Shown piece after piece: positions 1 to 13,430 of a stretch of DNA of 64,000 nucleotides. The position numbers were made by a program, and so were the translations under genes. This DNA comes from Ficedula albicollis (Eukaryota; Chordata; Aves; Passeriformes; Muscicapidae): NCBI RefSeq assembly GCF_000247815.1, contig NC_021683.1:5473521-5537520 (forward strand), written 5' to 3'. Position 1 is the first letter of the stretch, and each line of letters starts with the position of its first letter. The notes beneath the pieces are model-generated. The model ran no database searches. It saw only the letters and a list, made by a program, of their open reading frames with translations, and was not told the DNA's origin.

Positions 1-3000
1 TGTGTGAGCTCATGACAGTTAGGAAAAATACTGCCTAGTGTCAGTCACATGAAAGATCCTTCATTTTCCCACCCCTCAGCCTCTCAGGAAACATTCTGAC
101 CTTCTCAGACTGGAAAAAAAAAAGTTTCCTGGGATACTGGAAAACTTTGACATGTTTAAAATGAAGTCTCGCTGGAGAAGAATCTACCAAACACAGAGCC
201 ATTGTTGAGGTTTGTATTTCTTTAAGGAAGATATTTTATTATGTGTGGCTTCTCAGGAGAGAAAAACTTCATTTGCTGATTTTTCAGTGGAATTTCCATT
301 CTCTTCCTATTTTTTTTTGTTTGAAATTGATTTTATATTTGGTGAAAAAGGTACAGTCCAAAAAAGATGGAGCTGAGCCCAAATCCTGTGCTTTAGAATG
401 TGATTAAAGACTTGCATTTCCCCAAACAGCCATGTCACAAGATGCCAAGTGCAGAAGGCATTATTCATCTCCACCTTATCTCTATGAAAAGCCATCTTCA
501 AAGCAGAAAGGAGGAGAGTTCTACCCTCTAGAGATAAATGGCATATCATAAATAGCAAGAGGCAGTCAGATACTGTGATTATGAGCTCTATAGAAATGCC
601 TATAAATAATACTGGGAGGTGCCCAGATACTACAGCTTACTTATAAAAATAAATAAACCACATAAAAATCTGACAAGATGCAAGCTTCTCTCCCATATGA
701 GGACACTTCACTTTCCTTTTCCACTTTCTGTTCTGAGAGCAGGATCTGTCATGCAGGGACTAGGTCCTCATCCTTAACTTGCAGTCTCTTGAGAAATAAA
801 AAAGAAAATCACTATGTAAAATAACATGAAAGTATTGAGGTCAGAAAACTTTTAAAGGCATACTTAGCTGTGCATCCTTTCCAAATTTTGTGTTTGAAAT
901 AAGAAAAGCATAGCTGGGCAGAAACTTTTAGAATCTGAAATTTGAGAATATTTGAATGTGAGAGTGTGGATTCTGGTATGATAGAGGCAGATTTGGTGCT
1001 CAGTGGGAGTGAGACATAAAGATTTCATAAAGGTGCTCATAGCAATAATGCATTTGCTTCTGGTGAACACAGCTGCTGGAGAGCTGCACCAGTCACTCTG
1101 CAAGATCAACATCAAAAGAAAAAAATTGCAAAAGATTGGAACTGCTTCTTTTTGTATGTATTTTCCTTTTCCTAGGCAGTTTTGAGCTGTTCTAGTTCTG
1201 GTTAGTTTGGCTTTCTCATAAAATGGTTTTTATTGGTACTGTTCTCTGATAAGCTAGAGGTAATTCTTGATACTGTTTATATGATTAGCAGTTCAGAAAC
1301 TCTGAAGTTTGTGTTGGTAAGGTCTCTGGGATCAGCAGTGTTAGTGAGTGCAGCCAGTGGGGAAGTTTGTAATTTGGATATTGGACACCAAAAAATTATT
1401 GAAGTGAACTGAATAATTTTTGAAATTGAAATATTATTTGAACAGACATTACTGTGTTGGCCTCACTCAGTTTGGTATGTTTCTAGAGGAGCATACACAA
1501 ATCACGAGTGTCTCTTGTACAAAGATAAATGGTTTACAGTAAATTGCCATGGATTTTTTTTCAGGTCTTAGCAAATCCTTTTATATCTCTCTTCTGATAA
1601 TCCATTGTTTTATTTAAAAAACATTAATGATGAGCCATCATTTAGTATAGGGGATGAAAACTCACTTTTATATCCTTATTTTTTTTTATATGATTGCTTG
1701 TAAACAAAGAACAAAGGAAATGGTCAGTGTACAAATCCAGTTGTACTGGTGTTCTTGATTATGTTCAGTGCTCTTATGGGGCATCTTATGGAGTGGAATT
1801 CCTCTTGGATAATGCTCTGGAGCATACTGAGAACATGTGTGTCCCATATAGGCATAAGATTTTTATTTTAAACTCACTGAGTTTTGGTTTTACGCTTCCA
1901 GCTTCAAAGGCAATGAGACTCTCAGTCAGGTCTTGAGGAAGACATTGCTGAGCAAATTAAATTTTTCTGTCTGTTGGAAGTTCTCTAGGCACAAGTTTAA
2001 AGTCTGTATGAGGTGTTGCTTCTCTGTGGCAAAATTCCTGCAGGTTTTCTCTTTAGGATGTACTGCTGAATCCTGGCCATGTTCTGCACAAAGGAGTTGC
2101 ACACACCAGGCAGTGAAAGTGCCTGAACTGCTTGGTTCCCTGGTGTAGTCTTGGCATCTCCTTCCCTTGTGGAAAAATTGAACTGAGGTGGAAAAATTTG
2201 AGCTTATCAAATAGTAGTTTTTTTCCCCTAGAGTGATAAAATGAAAGACTTTGGAAATGTGTTTGATTAAATGCTCTTGAGATTTGCTTAAGTTGTAGCT
2301 GTGAGAATTGAAGAAACATGTGCCGACCCATGCTGCTTTTGCTGGCATTTTTATAAAAAGATGCTCCCAAAACTTGGGGTTTTTTTTTAAAGTATCTGCA
2401 TGTCAGTGAAGTGCAAAGTTTACTGAATTCCTGCTGAAGATGATGTGAGTTGATGGGCATGGAAATGTGTCCAAGAGCAGTCGATCAAAGCTAAGATTTG
2501 GACCATGACCATCCTCAGTTTTGGAATTTCATTTAATCCCATCACACTGGTGATATTAAACTGTGCTTTCAATATGGGAAAGCTTAGGTGCAAAGCAGCA
2601 ATTCCTAGCTTTTGCAGGAAGGCATTTCCTCTGAAGAATTGTAGGCAGGTACACTTCCAGAATTCTACAATGGTAAGAAAAAAATAAAAATAAAACTGTA
2701 CTTTAGAAGCATCTGTTGAGTAGTATTAATGGGAATTTGCAATTCTAGTGTGAGCAGCACACCAGAAACATCCCTGTGCATGGCACTCAGGATGCCAGGA
2801 GCAGTGTGAGGTTACTGATAAACAGAAAACCTTACAGAAAGGAGAAAATGAACTCTGTGAGAGTATTTAGGCTTGAGGATCTTGGTTCTGCTGCTGCAAA
2901 CATGAAATGGTTTGCAATACATGGTCAGGCCAAATTCTCCACTCACTAATAGTGGTCTCACCCAGTAAGTTAATGTATGTGGATAATCCAGCATCCAGTA

Positions 3001-3240
3001 GTCTGTGGGCCAAGTACTTCTTCAAAATAAACTTCTCTATCTTGATCTTGTAGGTATTTAGGTGGTAATTCACTAAGTAGAACACAGTAAACTTCCAGTC
3101 CTGCAGAGCTGGTCCATCTCACTGAAATATTAAATATTCTATTCTTATGAATTCTAATGTTATAAATCAAGGAGACTTTCAAATCTTATAGCTTGTTTGT
3201 ATATAGATGAATTGAGTAATTGATTATATTGGTTTTAATT
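1..3240. other. unique non-coding DNA, nothing recognised
   Basis: AT-rich sequence with short homopolymer runs. Open frames on both strands are short (up to 140 codons at 1926-2348, minus), overlap one another in opposing frames and show no recognisable domain. No interspersed repeat, RNA gene or exon-like pattern was recognised. It could be intron or intergenic DNA. Confidence 0.6.
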
Positions 3241-3334
3241 ATATGTAGAAATGACAAGCAGCTTTATTAGGTAGTAACCTAATAAAGTAACCTATATGTA
3301 GAAATGACAAGCAGCTTTATTAGGTAGTAACCTA
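3241..3334. repeat. tandem duplication, 53-bp period, with hairpin spacer
   Basis: A segment of about 41 bp starting ATATGTAGAAATGACAAGCA at 3241 recurs at 3294 with no mismatch seen. The first copy is followed by 13 bp (3281-3293) that the second copy lacks. Part of that extra sequence is the reverse complement of the preceding end of the unit. CTTTATTAGGT at 3262-3272 and ACCTAATAAAG at 3277-3287 therefore form a perfect 11-bp inverted repeat with a 4-nt loop. Confidence 0.9.
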
Positions 3335-6300
3335 GTGCACATTTATTGTGACCAAGTACCTACTTGAAATAGCAAAACCTTCCTATCTGCATGGTGCAAG
3401 TTCCAGCTGAGCCTGAGGTTCTCTGCAGCTGTAAATGCTGCTGGGGGACAAGATCTCCCTTGGGCCAGCTCTCTAAAACCAAGTGCTCTAGAAAACAAAC
3501 CTGGATAATTATGAACACTGTTTGTGCTTCCCAGGAATTTCTGTGCTTCCTAGGAGCTTGAAAATGAAGTTGTTTCTACATTAGCTTTTTCTCTTCTGTG
3601 GATGTTTCTGCTTCTTGATTTGTGCTATTCTGAAATTAACCAAGTTCATGAGATTGTTTAATGACACAGAAGGAATCACTAGACATAATTTTTTTGTCTG
3701 AATTTTAATTTTGTTGATATCTAAGCATTGATCTTCCTGCTGTAGTCGTCAGATAAGAAAAACTTTTAAGTGAGGTTATTGCTGCTATCTTTTTTGAAGA
3801 CCTGAAACCCCCTATTCTTAGGAACTGTTCCCATTGTCAGTATGTAAGAGTGAGTAAAATTAGAAGAAAAATAAATGTGGAAGTTCCCAATCTTAGCTTT
3901 AAGTTATTTCACTCTGGACCAGACTGTCAAATTACCTGATGGATCCAAAACAAAGAGCCATGCTGTGAAAACATGTGAAAGACAAAGAGAGGTTAAAAGA
4001 TTTTCTGGGATCTCTGCACATTGAATAGTCATCAATTCTTTTACCAGAATAGCTCCTGGAGTATGTCTGATGCTGCTGGTGAGAACATGGTCTGCCCTAT
4101 GATTAAAGTCTCATCTTTGCCCAAATGTTTGAAAGGGCAACTGTCTTAAACCTTTGAACTTTATTTGTAATACAAAACTTCAATTAGATAAAAGACAATA
4201 ATTAGCAAATCTTTTATCTTGGGGCATAATTAAATCTTTAAGGCAGGACATCTTAATCAATGACTTGTAATGACAAGTTCATAAATAAATTAATTCTTCC
4301 AATGAGTGTCTGACAGAAATCAATGAGTGTTAAAAGAGATTCAGGATGGGGGGACACCACTACAGAAACACTGTAGCTCAATTACACTTGGTTTAAAGAT
4401 TCTCATCTATAAAGTATTAGCTTGTTCAAAAGATGATGTATTATTTAAAGACAGATCATTAAAATACTAACATCTAATTTTCTTGAGCCTTTTTTGGATC
4501 TTCCATCTTTCCTCATATAAGTATTTCACCACGGTTTATGATTAGCTTTTTGTGTAGGCTGTCTGCAAAAATATATATTCAGTTTGACTGATCTGCTGTC
4601 CTTGTTCAGTCCTGGTGATAAGTCTTGGTACTGAGAGTAGAACTTGTCAGAGCAGATGTTGTGTAACCTCCATGTCACGGTAAGGATCTCCCATCCAGGT
4701 GAAAACTTTTATATAAAAGTGTCTCAAGATCTTAAACGTTCTTACTCAAGAGACTAATACATTTCTGTTCATTTAACACTTTGTACCACAGCACAGTACA
4801 TGATTTTTTACTCAAGGGTCTTTGACTCAAGGGTTGTCTATTGTTATAGGAATGGCAAAATGAGGACACAAAAGAAAGCCACAGGGGATCTTGTTCTGTT
4901 TGAGAGCTCTTGTGACCAGTGTTGCCTGTGAGGTGTTAAGCCCTGGGAGCTGCCTCTTGCTGAAGCCAATGCAGCAGTGGCTAATAATTTCTACAGAGGG
5001 GTTTGTGGAAATTCCACTTTCCTGGTATTGCATACAACTGTGTTGCTTCTAGTTGGCACTGTTAAATACACAGCTCTGCCTCCTGTCTTGTACTTGTTCT
5101 GGCCACCTGGTTCTATTTGACCAAAAATGGCAGAAGCTTCATGCTACTTGTGTGAAGCTCTTAATCATGATTCTTTCCTTACTCATTTAAGTATCACATT
5201 AAGTGTTAAAAAAAAAAGTAGTAGCAAATATGTCCAGTTGAACTCGCTTTTATGAAGTTTCTCCTGTGGTTTGTGCCATTTAGAGCATCTCTGACAACAA
5301 ACACTCAGATTTTAAATGTTTGGTGCATGTACATGGAGAATAAGTGCTGTAACTCTGGATGAAACTTTATCATCATTTGACAAAGGAACTTCAGACAGAA
5401 TAGGTACTAAATCACTTTTGTTGAATTTATGTTGGTTTCTTAAGGTGGCAAGAATTAAGCAAGCATTCCTGTGGATTTCTCTTTCTGTATATCAACAGGG
5501 CTCCCTGATTAAAAAGTGCAACTGGTCTTGAGCATGCTGAGTTTTTCCATCAAGCCTGGGCTGCTGCTCCAGCAGGCTGGGAGCTGTATGCATCCCCCTG
5601 ATGCATCTGGCAGAGCTGCAGTAGCTGAAAGGCTGCTCTCAAAGGTGTTTGGTTTGCCTGGCAGCCAAGAGGAAGGGCTCAGTCTGCACAAGTAGGTCTG
5701 GTCTAGTCACAGCCAGTTCCACTCCATCTGGAAGATCCACCAAAACTAGACTAAACATGTGGGGGAGATATCGTGGGGGAGACAAGCTGGGAAAGGGAGC
5801 TCAGGGTGTTGCAGTGGAGAAAGATCCAGGACATGCTGGAGCTTGAGGGTGCTGGGGTAGGGGAGGAAGGCAGTGTGGGCAGGAACAGAGCAGGCTGCAT
5901 TCAAACCAGAGGAGACAAAAGCATGGAAAACTGGGCTATGTTAGACTGCTGCTTTGCTCTCTTTTCTAACTTAGGGGATGAAAAACCTCATGAGTTTTAT
6001 ACTGCCCCAACAGTATTAATTAAACAATAGCACTTTTCCTAGTGTATTAATGAGACTCACTACAAATTTGTTTTGGTTTTGAGTGGTGAAAATCTGCAGC
6101 TTCTAGAACAATCCTTTGTTGTTGTGTGGGGCACTGAATATCAGATTAAGTTAAAATGTTAGTGATTTCCTATCTGAAACCTGTTAAAGAGCACAACAGA
6201 TGGAAAGTTCTGTTCAGGTTATGAGCGTCCAGATCTGTCGCTGATTAAAGGAGAGGCACGTGTGATGGTGGCTGGTGTTGATAGATATCTCTGCAGAACT

Positions 6301-9300
6301 GTAAGACAGGTCTCACTTCCTCATAATCCAGTAGCTCTCTCCCTGATATAAAGTATCTGCTGCCCCTCACACCTTATAAAGATCATTTGCTATTCATGTG
6401 AAACTGGGTTATAGCTCAGAGCATCCTTGGACAGGTTTGTTCAAAGCCTGGGTGCTTGCTGCTCTTCAGAAGGATGATAGGAATCTAAACCTCTTGCCTC
6501 TTTGGATATCCTCTCCCTTCAGAGCTGTCATCCAGGTTGCCATAAATTTATCCTTAGCAGGCTTCAGCTGTAAAGGTTCTTTTTACCCACCATGTAACAT
6601 TCCTGTCCATCCCATTATGCCCTGTCAATGAGGGTGTTTGTGTATTTCGTTTGAAGCCATTTAAGAGTATTTTGCTAAATTCCTTCAAGGGAATTTAAAT
6701 AGCCCTAATGACTATATTACCTTACAGGCTTTTAAATGTTTCCCCAGCTGCTTGATTCAATGCAGTATAAATTGTGAGCCTTTCCACAGTAATCTCAGCA
6801 TTTGTTTAGGAGTTAAATATTAACAGATTTTTTGTCTTTCTCTCAGACAGTAGTCTCTGCACCTGCTTAATTTGCTGTAGGGTTTCTTAGAAGCAAATGT
6901 TGCTTTCTTTTCAAGTGCTTTGGGTTTTGTTCTCTGTGTGTGATTTACATGAGGTCAGTTTGAAGAAGCCTTGGACTAAAACTCTTCTGTTTTATTGCAA
7001 ACATGATTCTTTCCCAGTAAAAATCTGGGATTGGGAAGAGCTCCCAACTGCACTGATAAACTCGAGTGGTGGATTTGTTGCAATGAGTCATTCAATGTGA
7101 CGCCCTTTGCAGGGCTTCAAAATTGCTTTCAGCATCTTTTTTCAGCATGCAAGTACTTTAAATCATCAAGAAAAGAGGAAAAAACCCAAAGAAAAAATAG
7201 AAATTAAATAAGTCATGTAGACGGGCTAAATATTAGAAGCAATGTGGGTGGCTAAGCCAATACAACAGACATATCTTAGGTATTTTTCTTTTAAAGACAA
7301 AGACAGCCTGCCTCCCACACATTTCAAAATGAATCTCAAATGTATTTTTATAATTTACAATTATTTCCGTCAGAGAATAATAGAGATTTAATGCCTGGGG
7401 TAATTAATGTTCTGTGATGTCTATTATAATAGCTATTTTAGGTTTAGGAAATACCCTAATAAGAAACAGTTTTCTAGTGTGCTGATATAGTTGATTTTTA
7501 TCATAGTTTTCTCTGTAAAATAACAATTGGAAGATATGACAATAGACATTTTGATTAAACAGTTAAGCATCTGATAAAACTTGGGCAAAGATAGATCACT
7601 TCAAACAGAACATTTGAAAAAAAATCAACCCCTCTCAATTTCTGACATTTATTTTTATGCTACCCTGTGTGTTAAAATATTTTGTGACATTTATTAAATA
7701 TAGTAATTGGTAAATTGCAATGCTTTGAATCCAATTAAAACCCAGAACATGTTAAATGTATTTTAATGAAAGAAGTATATGGTGAATGAAGACTGTATTT
7801 TCTAAGGAACATTTAACTGGTTGTAGAGCTACATCTTTTCAGAGTTATGTATTGAAGTCATTACAAAACAGTGAATTTGTTATTTCTTTTTCATATTCTT
7901 CCTGGTTTCCCCTCTCTAAGGTTTTCCCCCTGCTCTCCCCCAAGTTGAAAAACTGTTTTGTGTCATTGTTTCCTCCCCAGTTTCTTGTTTCTGGTGTGGA
8001 AATTGTAGCTGCAGTGGTTTCTTCTTTCCCCCTGCTCATTCAGCAAGTATCATTCTGCCCTTTGTCCATAGTGCTTGAGGTTTTCTTATATCTCTCTCTT
8101 TCTCCTCTACATTCCTGTATTCAGGACCTTGTCAGACTCGTCTGCTTTCTCATGTAACTTCATTTGGTGTCTCTCCCCCAGACAATATTACCTTTCTTCC
8201 TTGTACTCATATTTTCTTGAAGGATTCATTTTATTTTACTTTTTTTACAAGCTCCAGTTCAGCAGAATTCTCAAAGAATCCAGTGTCATTCTGAACAAAG
8301 CTGCTCGTTTTCAGATTTCTGGGGTTCATGAGCATGAGTTATTGTGAAATGTTTTACTTTTTAGATGCCTTTCATAAGGAAGTTTTCTCTTTTTCAGCCA
8401 TGTTACCATATTTTTCCTGATGATTTTATTATGTGTTATAATTCCTATTTGTATATATTGGTTCTGGTTTTAGTGTTTGATCTTTATAGTGCTCAGTCTC
8501 ATCTTCTCATCCATTATTTTTCAGTTCAGTTTTTCTGAAGCAAATGCCACACTTCCCTTAAATCTCCAATTCCAACTCTTCTCACTGTAGCTTCCTATCC
8601 CAAAACTCTCATGGTGGCACTCCTTACCAGAACTGTGACTAAAATTGCCAATTGACTGGCAGTATGCTTTGATTTTTCCCAGCAGGGCAGTAAATGTCAC
8701 CCTGCTGTAAAAATTCTGACCCTAGCATTTCCAAAGTTCTCTACAAGCTTTGGGCCTGGTACACAGTACAGAATACTTGGTGCAGATATTTAAATTTTCT
8801 GTGTCAAAATAAGTATTTCTGAAAAGGTTTGCATTGACTCCCTGTAAGATTTTTCTCAGATTGTCAGCTCCTGGTATGCTGAAGCTTTGCTGTGTTACTG
8901 GAAGGTCAGGCTGTGCTTGAAGCTGCAGTTACAGTAAGCTTTGAAGGTGTTAGAATCTGAGCCAGCCCAAAAAACCTGTTTCATCTTCAAAAAATATTAC
9001 TCCTTCAATTCTGTTCACTTGGGTTTTCAAAAATTAGAGAAGATTATTACCAAAACTGATTTGGTTTGAAGTGACCATTGTAATAACAACAGTAGTGAGT
9101 TTTTACTGTGTTTTCATCCATCTGAATAAATGATCTGACAGACTTGGGGTCTTAAACTCCCAGTCCTTACCTCAGCCTTGTAAGAGCTAAATCTAAAGGA
9201 CTTAGAGCATTCCTGGAGAACTTTTAGGTACTTTGGATTTTGGGGTGGTGGTGGTGCTGTGTTTGTGTGTGTTTTTTGAATTATTTTTTGATTCCAAATG

Positions 9301-10434
9301 CGAGGATGCCCAGCTGTGCAGCAGAGCAGTGACTCCATGAACGTCACTGACACGGTGCCACACTGATAAATGTCAGGGACTTCCTTCCCTGCCGAGTCTG
9401 ACCTGAGGACTCAGCTTTCATTTGTGAGCTCAGAGTTCTGGGGCTTCTCAGGGACATTATGTGCTTTCATTTTCATTTGTCCAGGATAGGAAATCAGCTT
9501 GGGAAGGGTTGGCATATTTAACATCCCACCCCCAATCCCACTGCTGCCAATATATGGGAGTCAGCTTAAATATATCCTCCTGCTAACTACTGATGGACTG
9601 GTGCTAAATGTTTGTTTTGGCTTAAAGGGGCACTGTTGAGATGTAATCACAGGATGATTTTGTTTCAGATTTTCCATTGAGTGCATAGTTTTCTGGCTGA
9701 CTTACTTGGCTGTGTGTTTCAACAGATATATGTATATACATGGTTATCCAGTGGTCTACGTGAAATACAGCAACATTCCCTTTGCACATTGTTAATGTGA
9801 ATTTAAAAATGAATGACTAACTAAAACAGTCCCTTGCAGATGTTATGAAAGTGCTCTGAATTAGAAATAAATTAGAAGACAGGGAAAAACTGAATGTACT
9901 TGTAGTTATTTGTGGGTTTTGCTTGCCCTTTTTAAAGGCTCCTTTCTGGCTGCAAAAGCTCTTTGGTTTTGGCTGTTATGCAGTTGTACAGTGGTGCCTG
10001 TAAATGAGCATTTACAATGCATCAATACAGGGCAGTGGCTTCTCTTTTAATAATTACAAAATTGTAATATATTTTTCTAGTGGAGAACAACTAGGGCTCA
10101 GTGCAATGTGTGACTTTTTGATGTTGTGTAATGGCCCTCGACATTACAACTCCACCTTCTGGCCTTGGAAAGTAAGGGCTGGGTGCACCATTCCCTATGG
10201 GAGAAGTATTCTTTATGCATATTAACAGCAAGGGCAGAAGAGAAGTCAAATTCTCTAGGACTGAAAAGTTGTTTTTCTTGTTGTGAGTTTGCATTCATCT
10301 TGGATCTGAGTGTGGCAGTGACCTGGACTAGTCTGTCAGTACAGTATTTTCCATGATGTGGTATTAAGATTTGTAAATAGCTTTAAACAAAAGGATTTGA
10401 CTTCAGTTCTTGATTTAGGATCTAACATTCCTAG
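3335..10434. other. unique non-coding DNA with a conserved-looking block
   Basis: No gene or young repeat was recognised over about 7 kb. Open frames are below 125 codons; the one at 7786-8157 (plus) arises from a pyrimidine-rich stretch of about 370 bp (7890-8260) and is low in complexity. The segment near 7190-7480 is AT-rich but not simple, with TAATTA-type homeodomain cores, and looks like a conserved non-coding element. A 16-bp perfect palindrome lies at 4705-4720. Confidence 0.55.
7190..7480. promoter_or_regulatory. candidate conserved non-coding element
   Basis: This block combines high AT content with varied, non-repetitive sequence and several homeodomain-type TAAT cores (for example GGTAATTAATG near 7400). 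It has no reading frame of note. Vertebrate developmental enhancers often look like this. No alignment is available, so the call rests on composition and motif density alone. Confidence 0.22.
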
Positions 10435-10659
10435 TGCTGAATCTCTTCAATATTGAGAACTGAAACAAGAAACCTTGAAGCATCCACACCTAAGTCTTTC
10501 TGTGGAGTACTATCAAATGGAGGGAGTTATGTTTTCAAAGAAGTCATTGCTGAATCTCTTCAATATTGAGAACTGAAACAAGAAACCTTGAAGCATCCAC
10601 ACCTAAGTCTTTCTGTGGAGCACTATCAAATGGAGGGAGTCATGTTTTCAAAGAAGTCA
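10435..10659. repeat. tandem duplication, 113-bp unit, two copies
   Basis: Copy 1 is 10435-10547 and copy 2 is 10548-10659. Both begin TGCTGAATCTCTTCAATATT and end in GAAGTCA. I see two substitutions: GTAC versus GCAC, and GTTATG versus GTCATG. That is about 98% identity, so the event is recent relative to the surrounding old DNA. No open frame of interest spans it. Confidence 0.95.
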
Positions 10660-12573
10660 AAATTGCTAATGAGTGGCAAAAGCAAGGGTAGGGCCTATAA
10701 GGAGTTCAAGGTTATGTTCACTGTGATATTTACCTTAGCTTAGTCAAGAATTGAAGCAGCATAAGAAAAAATTTAATCTCTTTAGCAAAATATGAACCTG
10801 CATAAGGAAACTGGGCCCTTGAATTTGGAACAGATAGATAAGATTTTACCAGTACCCTTGAGACTGGTAAGATGTGCTCAAGAAACACCTCATTTCAAAC
10901 GCCCTTTTTAGAGCTTTATTTATCCATTAACTTTGGTTATATCCTTGGTCATCTTGCAGTCTTTCTGCCTGGCTTGGGGTAGAAAAAAACCCTGAATATG
11001 TGGGGGGAAAAGATGAATTGAGAGGTGGAAGAAGACTTCTTGTCTTTTCTTTCACAAAGGATGTGTCTGTTCTCACTTCTAAGTCAAGCAGCAATAGAGT
11101 GACACTTTCCCAATTACACTCTCCACGCAAGTGATGCTATGGCTACCACATGGTGGTTCTATAATTGTGAGGTGATGATTGTGTGATGCCAACTGGGAGG
11201 CAGAAACGAGGTTAGGCAATGCTCACTGGAGGGGAGGGGTGCACTGACACAATCTGCTCATTGCCTGGGAGCTGGTGGAGCGAGGCAGCCTCCCTGCCAC
11301 AGGAAAAATGCTGCTGTTGTCCTTCCCAGTAATAAAGATAGCAAGAATTAGGTTTGGGAGGGGATTTTGTTTGTTTGTTTTTTAGTATAGCCTTGCTTAG
11401 CTGTAGATAGTGATGCCCTTATGGAAGAGAGCTCAAGGGCGTGGCATTGCAAATACTTCCAGCTTTGTGCTTCCCTCAGCACCTAGGAAAAGGAGTGAAA
11501 CAACTAAACTTAAGGACTATGTTAATTTTTAGATGTATTTCCGGTTTCTTTAGAATCCTGCATGTGGCTCAAAATCTTTTGATGTTTTTTGAGCAAAAAT
11601 TGATAGTTTGTTGTCCTGCGAAATAGGACTTCTCTAATAAGCACCATTGAAAAGACTGAGGGTATGGCTATGGTACAACATCTTCATGTCAGCTAAGCTG
11701 GTAGGGAAGGAGGAGTTTTCTTGAATAGCTTTTGGGAATTGGACTATTTTTGATTATTTTTTTCTTCAAAAATCCTCAGAGAGGAAAGATGGAAAGGAAT
11801 AGATAGATGCACACTCCCCTCTAAGAGAACACAACAGAACTCTGAGGTGCTGATGTAAAGCCTTATATTTGTTAATGTTCCAATCATTTTGATATCTCAT
11901 CCTAGAGGAGCTCACATATTAATAAATACTCTCCAGCTACTTTAAAAGATGTACAGGTCAGCTGAGCCATCCTGGCTTTGAAATCCGTTTCCTGGGAAAA
12001 CTTCATGAAACTTGATGGCTCTAAAGCAGCATTTTAGTCAAATTAGAATTTAGAAATAATTAAGGTTTGATAGAATACACAGACTTTCAAACTCTATAAA
12101 CCTGAATACTTCTGACTTCAAGGGCTCAAGCCAAGCACAGATGCAATTGCTGAAGTGGCTCCAACAATTCATTACTCAGGTATGAAATATGGGCACAAAG
12201 TTTAGGTAGGAGGTCACTGATGATAAAAATCTGTAGTTGACACTACAGTACATTCAAACCTAGATTTTGGGATTTGGCTCAAATATACTCCACCTCTAGC
12301 AATAGTACATAAATTCTTAGGGAAGTGAGCTGGTGATACAGCTGTATTACTGTAAGCAAAAATCCTGGGGATGGGACTGCTGCCACTGGCTTCAGAGGAG
12401 CCAGAAAGCATTTCCTCATCCTTTTACATGGAAATTGAGGTTGGCCATGAAGTCGGTCCTCCATCCCTCTTCAGCCTTGGGGCCACTAAAGCCAGCCATG
12501 TAGAGGTGGCCCTTGTTACTGCAGAGTGGGGCTGAGCTGTATCCCAGATGTGTAGGGAGGAGTTCAGCTGCCA
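10660..12573. other. unique non-coding DNA, nothing recognised
   Basis: No repeat family, RNA gene or exon pattern was recognised. A modestly GC-richer patch lies near 11200-11330. Open frames do not exceed about 67 codons. Confidence 0.6.
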
Positions 12574-12714
12574 GAGGAATTGGTCAGCAGGCAGCTGCTC
12601 TATCAGCCCTGGTGTGTTTTTGCAGGCAGGAGGGAAGGGGTCAGGAGGAATTGGTCAGCAGGCAGCTGCTCTATCAACCCTGGTGTATTTTTGCAGGCAG
12701 GAGGGAAGGGGTCA
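12574..12714. repeat. tandem duplication, 71-bp unit, two copies
   Basis: Copy 1 (12574-12644) and copy 2 (12645-12714) both start GAGGAATTGGTCAGCAGGCA. They differ at two positions (CAGCCCT versus CAACCCT, and GTGTGTTT versus GTGTATTT). The 71-bp length is not a multiple of three. The open frames that cross it (12513-12731 and 12548-12898) are side effects of the GC-richer repeat and are not called as genes. Confidence 0.95.
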
Positions 12715-12843
12715 AGACCAAGGGTGGGTAGAGTTGAACTGTGAGTGGGCCACAGCAGAGACTGACCTCTCTGGAAGCAGATCACACCATTCAGGTTCAC
12801 CCTGGAGGGCCACAGAGACTGTGATTTTTGATTTTATAGTTGG

Positions 12844-12868
12844 TCTTATGAGAGCATCTCTCATAAGA
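12844..12868. repeat. perfect inverted repeat, 10-bp arms, 5-nt loop
   Basis: TCTTATGAGA at 12844-12853 is followed by GCATC and then by its exact reverse complement TCTCATAAGA at 12859-12868. It lies about 130 bp after the 71-bp duplication. An 11-bp direct repeat (GATGTATGTTG twice) follows immediately from 12869. Confidence 0.85.
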
Positions 12869-13179
12869 GATGTATGTTGGATGTATGTTGGCCCTTAGTA
12901 TCAGCAGAATGTGCTGGTAGTACCTGAATGATTTATCTAAATTCATGTTAGAAGCTGGTGGTGCTGCAAGAACAGCTTTAACTTAGATTCTCTGGGATTT
13001 TAGGCTGTTGTAAGCCCCAGACCTTGCTCCCTTGCACTTTCTTTCAGCCCCTGTCTTTATCAGTGACTTCTGCATCTGGCTGAAAGCTGCATTTGCACAA
13101 AGCTGAGCTACATTTTAATGCTTGCTGTCACTTTTGGAAAACCTCAAAATTGTGACTTTTCCCAACAAAGTAACTAGAG

Positions 13180-13430
13180 ACATAAAAAGCAACGAAGGAA
13201 ACAGTTAATAGACTGCAGGGCAATCGGAGGGCTTTGGCTCCTACTGCAAAATACTAACGGCTGTAATTTGACCTCGTAGCCAATTAATTTTGGCCAGTGT
13301 AAAATTCCATACACTAAATCTGTTTACGATACTTCACTATTCTAGGCATCTGATACTGTGCCAAGACCTTAATATGTCTCTGAACAGAGGTCAAGTCATG
13401 GCCTTAAAACGAAGACTTGAAATATAAGCT
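13180..13430. promoter_or_regulatory. candidate conserved non-coding element with retained CpGs
   Basis: In about 250 bp of otherwise AT-rich sequence, CpGs persist at AACGAAGG, ATCGGAGG, TAACGGCT, CTCGTAGC, TACGATAC and AAACGAAG, together with a CCAATTAATTTTGG core. Methylated vertebrate DNA normally loses CpG, so retention in low-GC DNA suggests constraint. No reading frame explains it. Confidence 0.25.

Noticed and set aside
1926..2348. 140-codon minus frame
   Set aside because: Overlapped by another long minus-strand frame and a plus-strand frame, no domain, ordinary composition.
4705..4720. 16-bp perfect palindrome
   Set aside because: About one such palindrome is expected by chance in a window of this size, and it is AT-simple.
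7786..8157. 123-codon plus frame and its opposing 64-codon frame
   Set aside because: Pyrimidine-rich, low-complexity stretch gives Ser/Phe/Leu runs; no domain.
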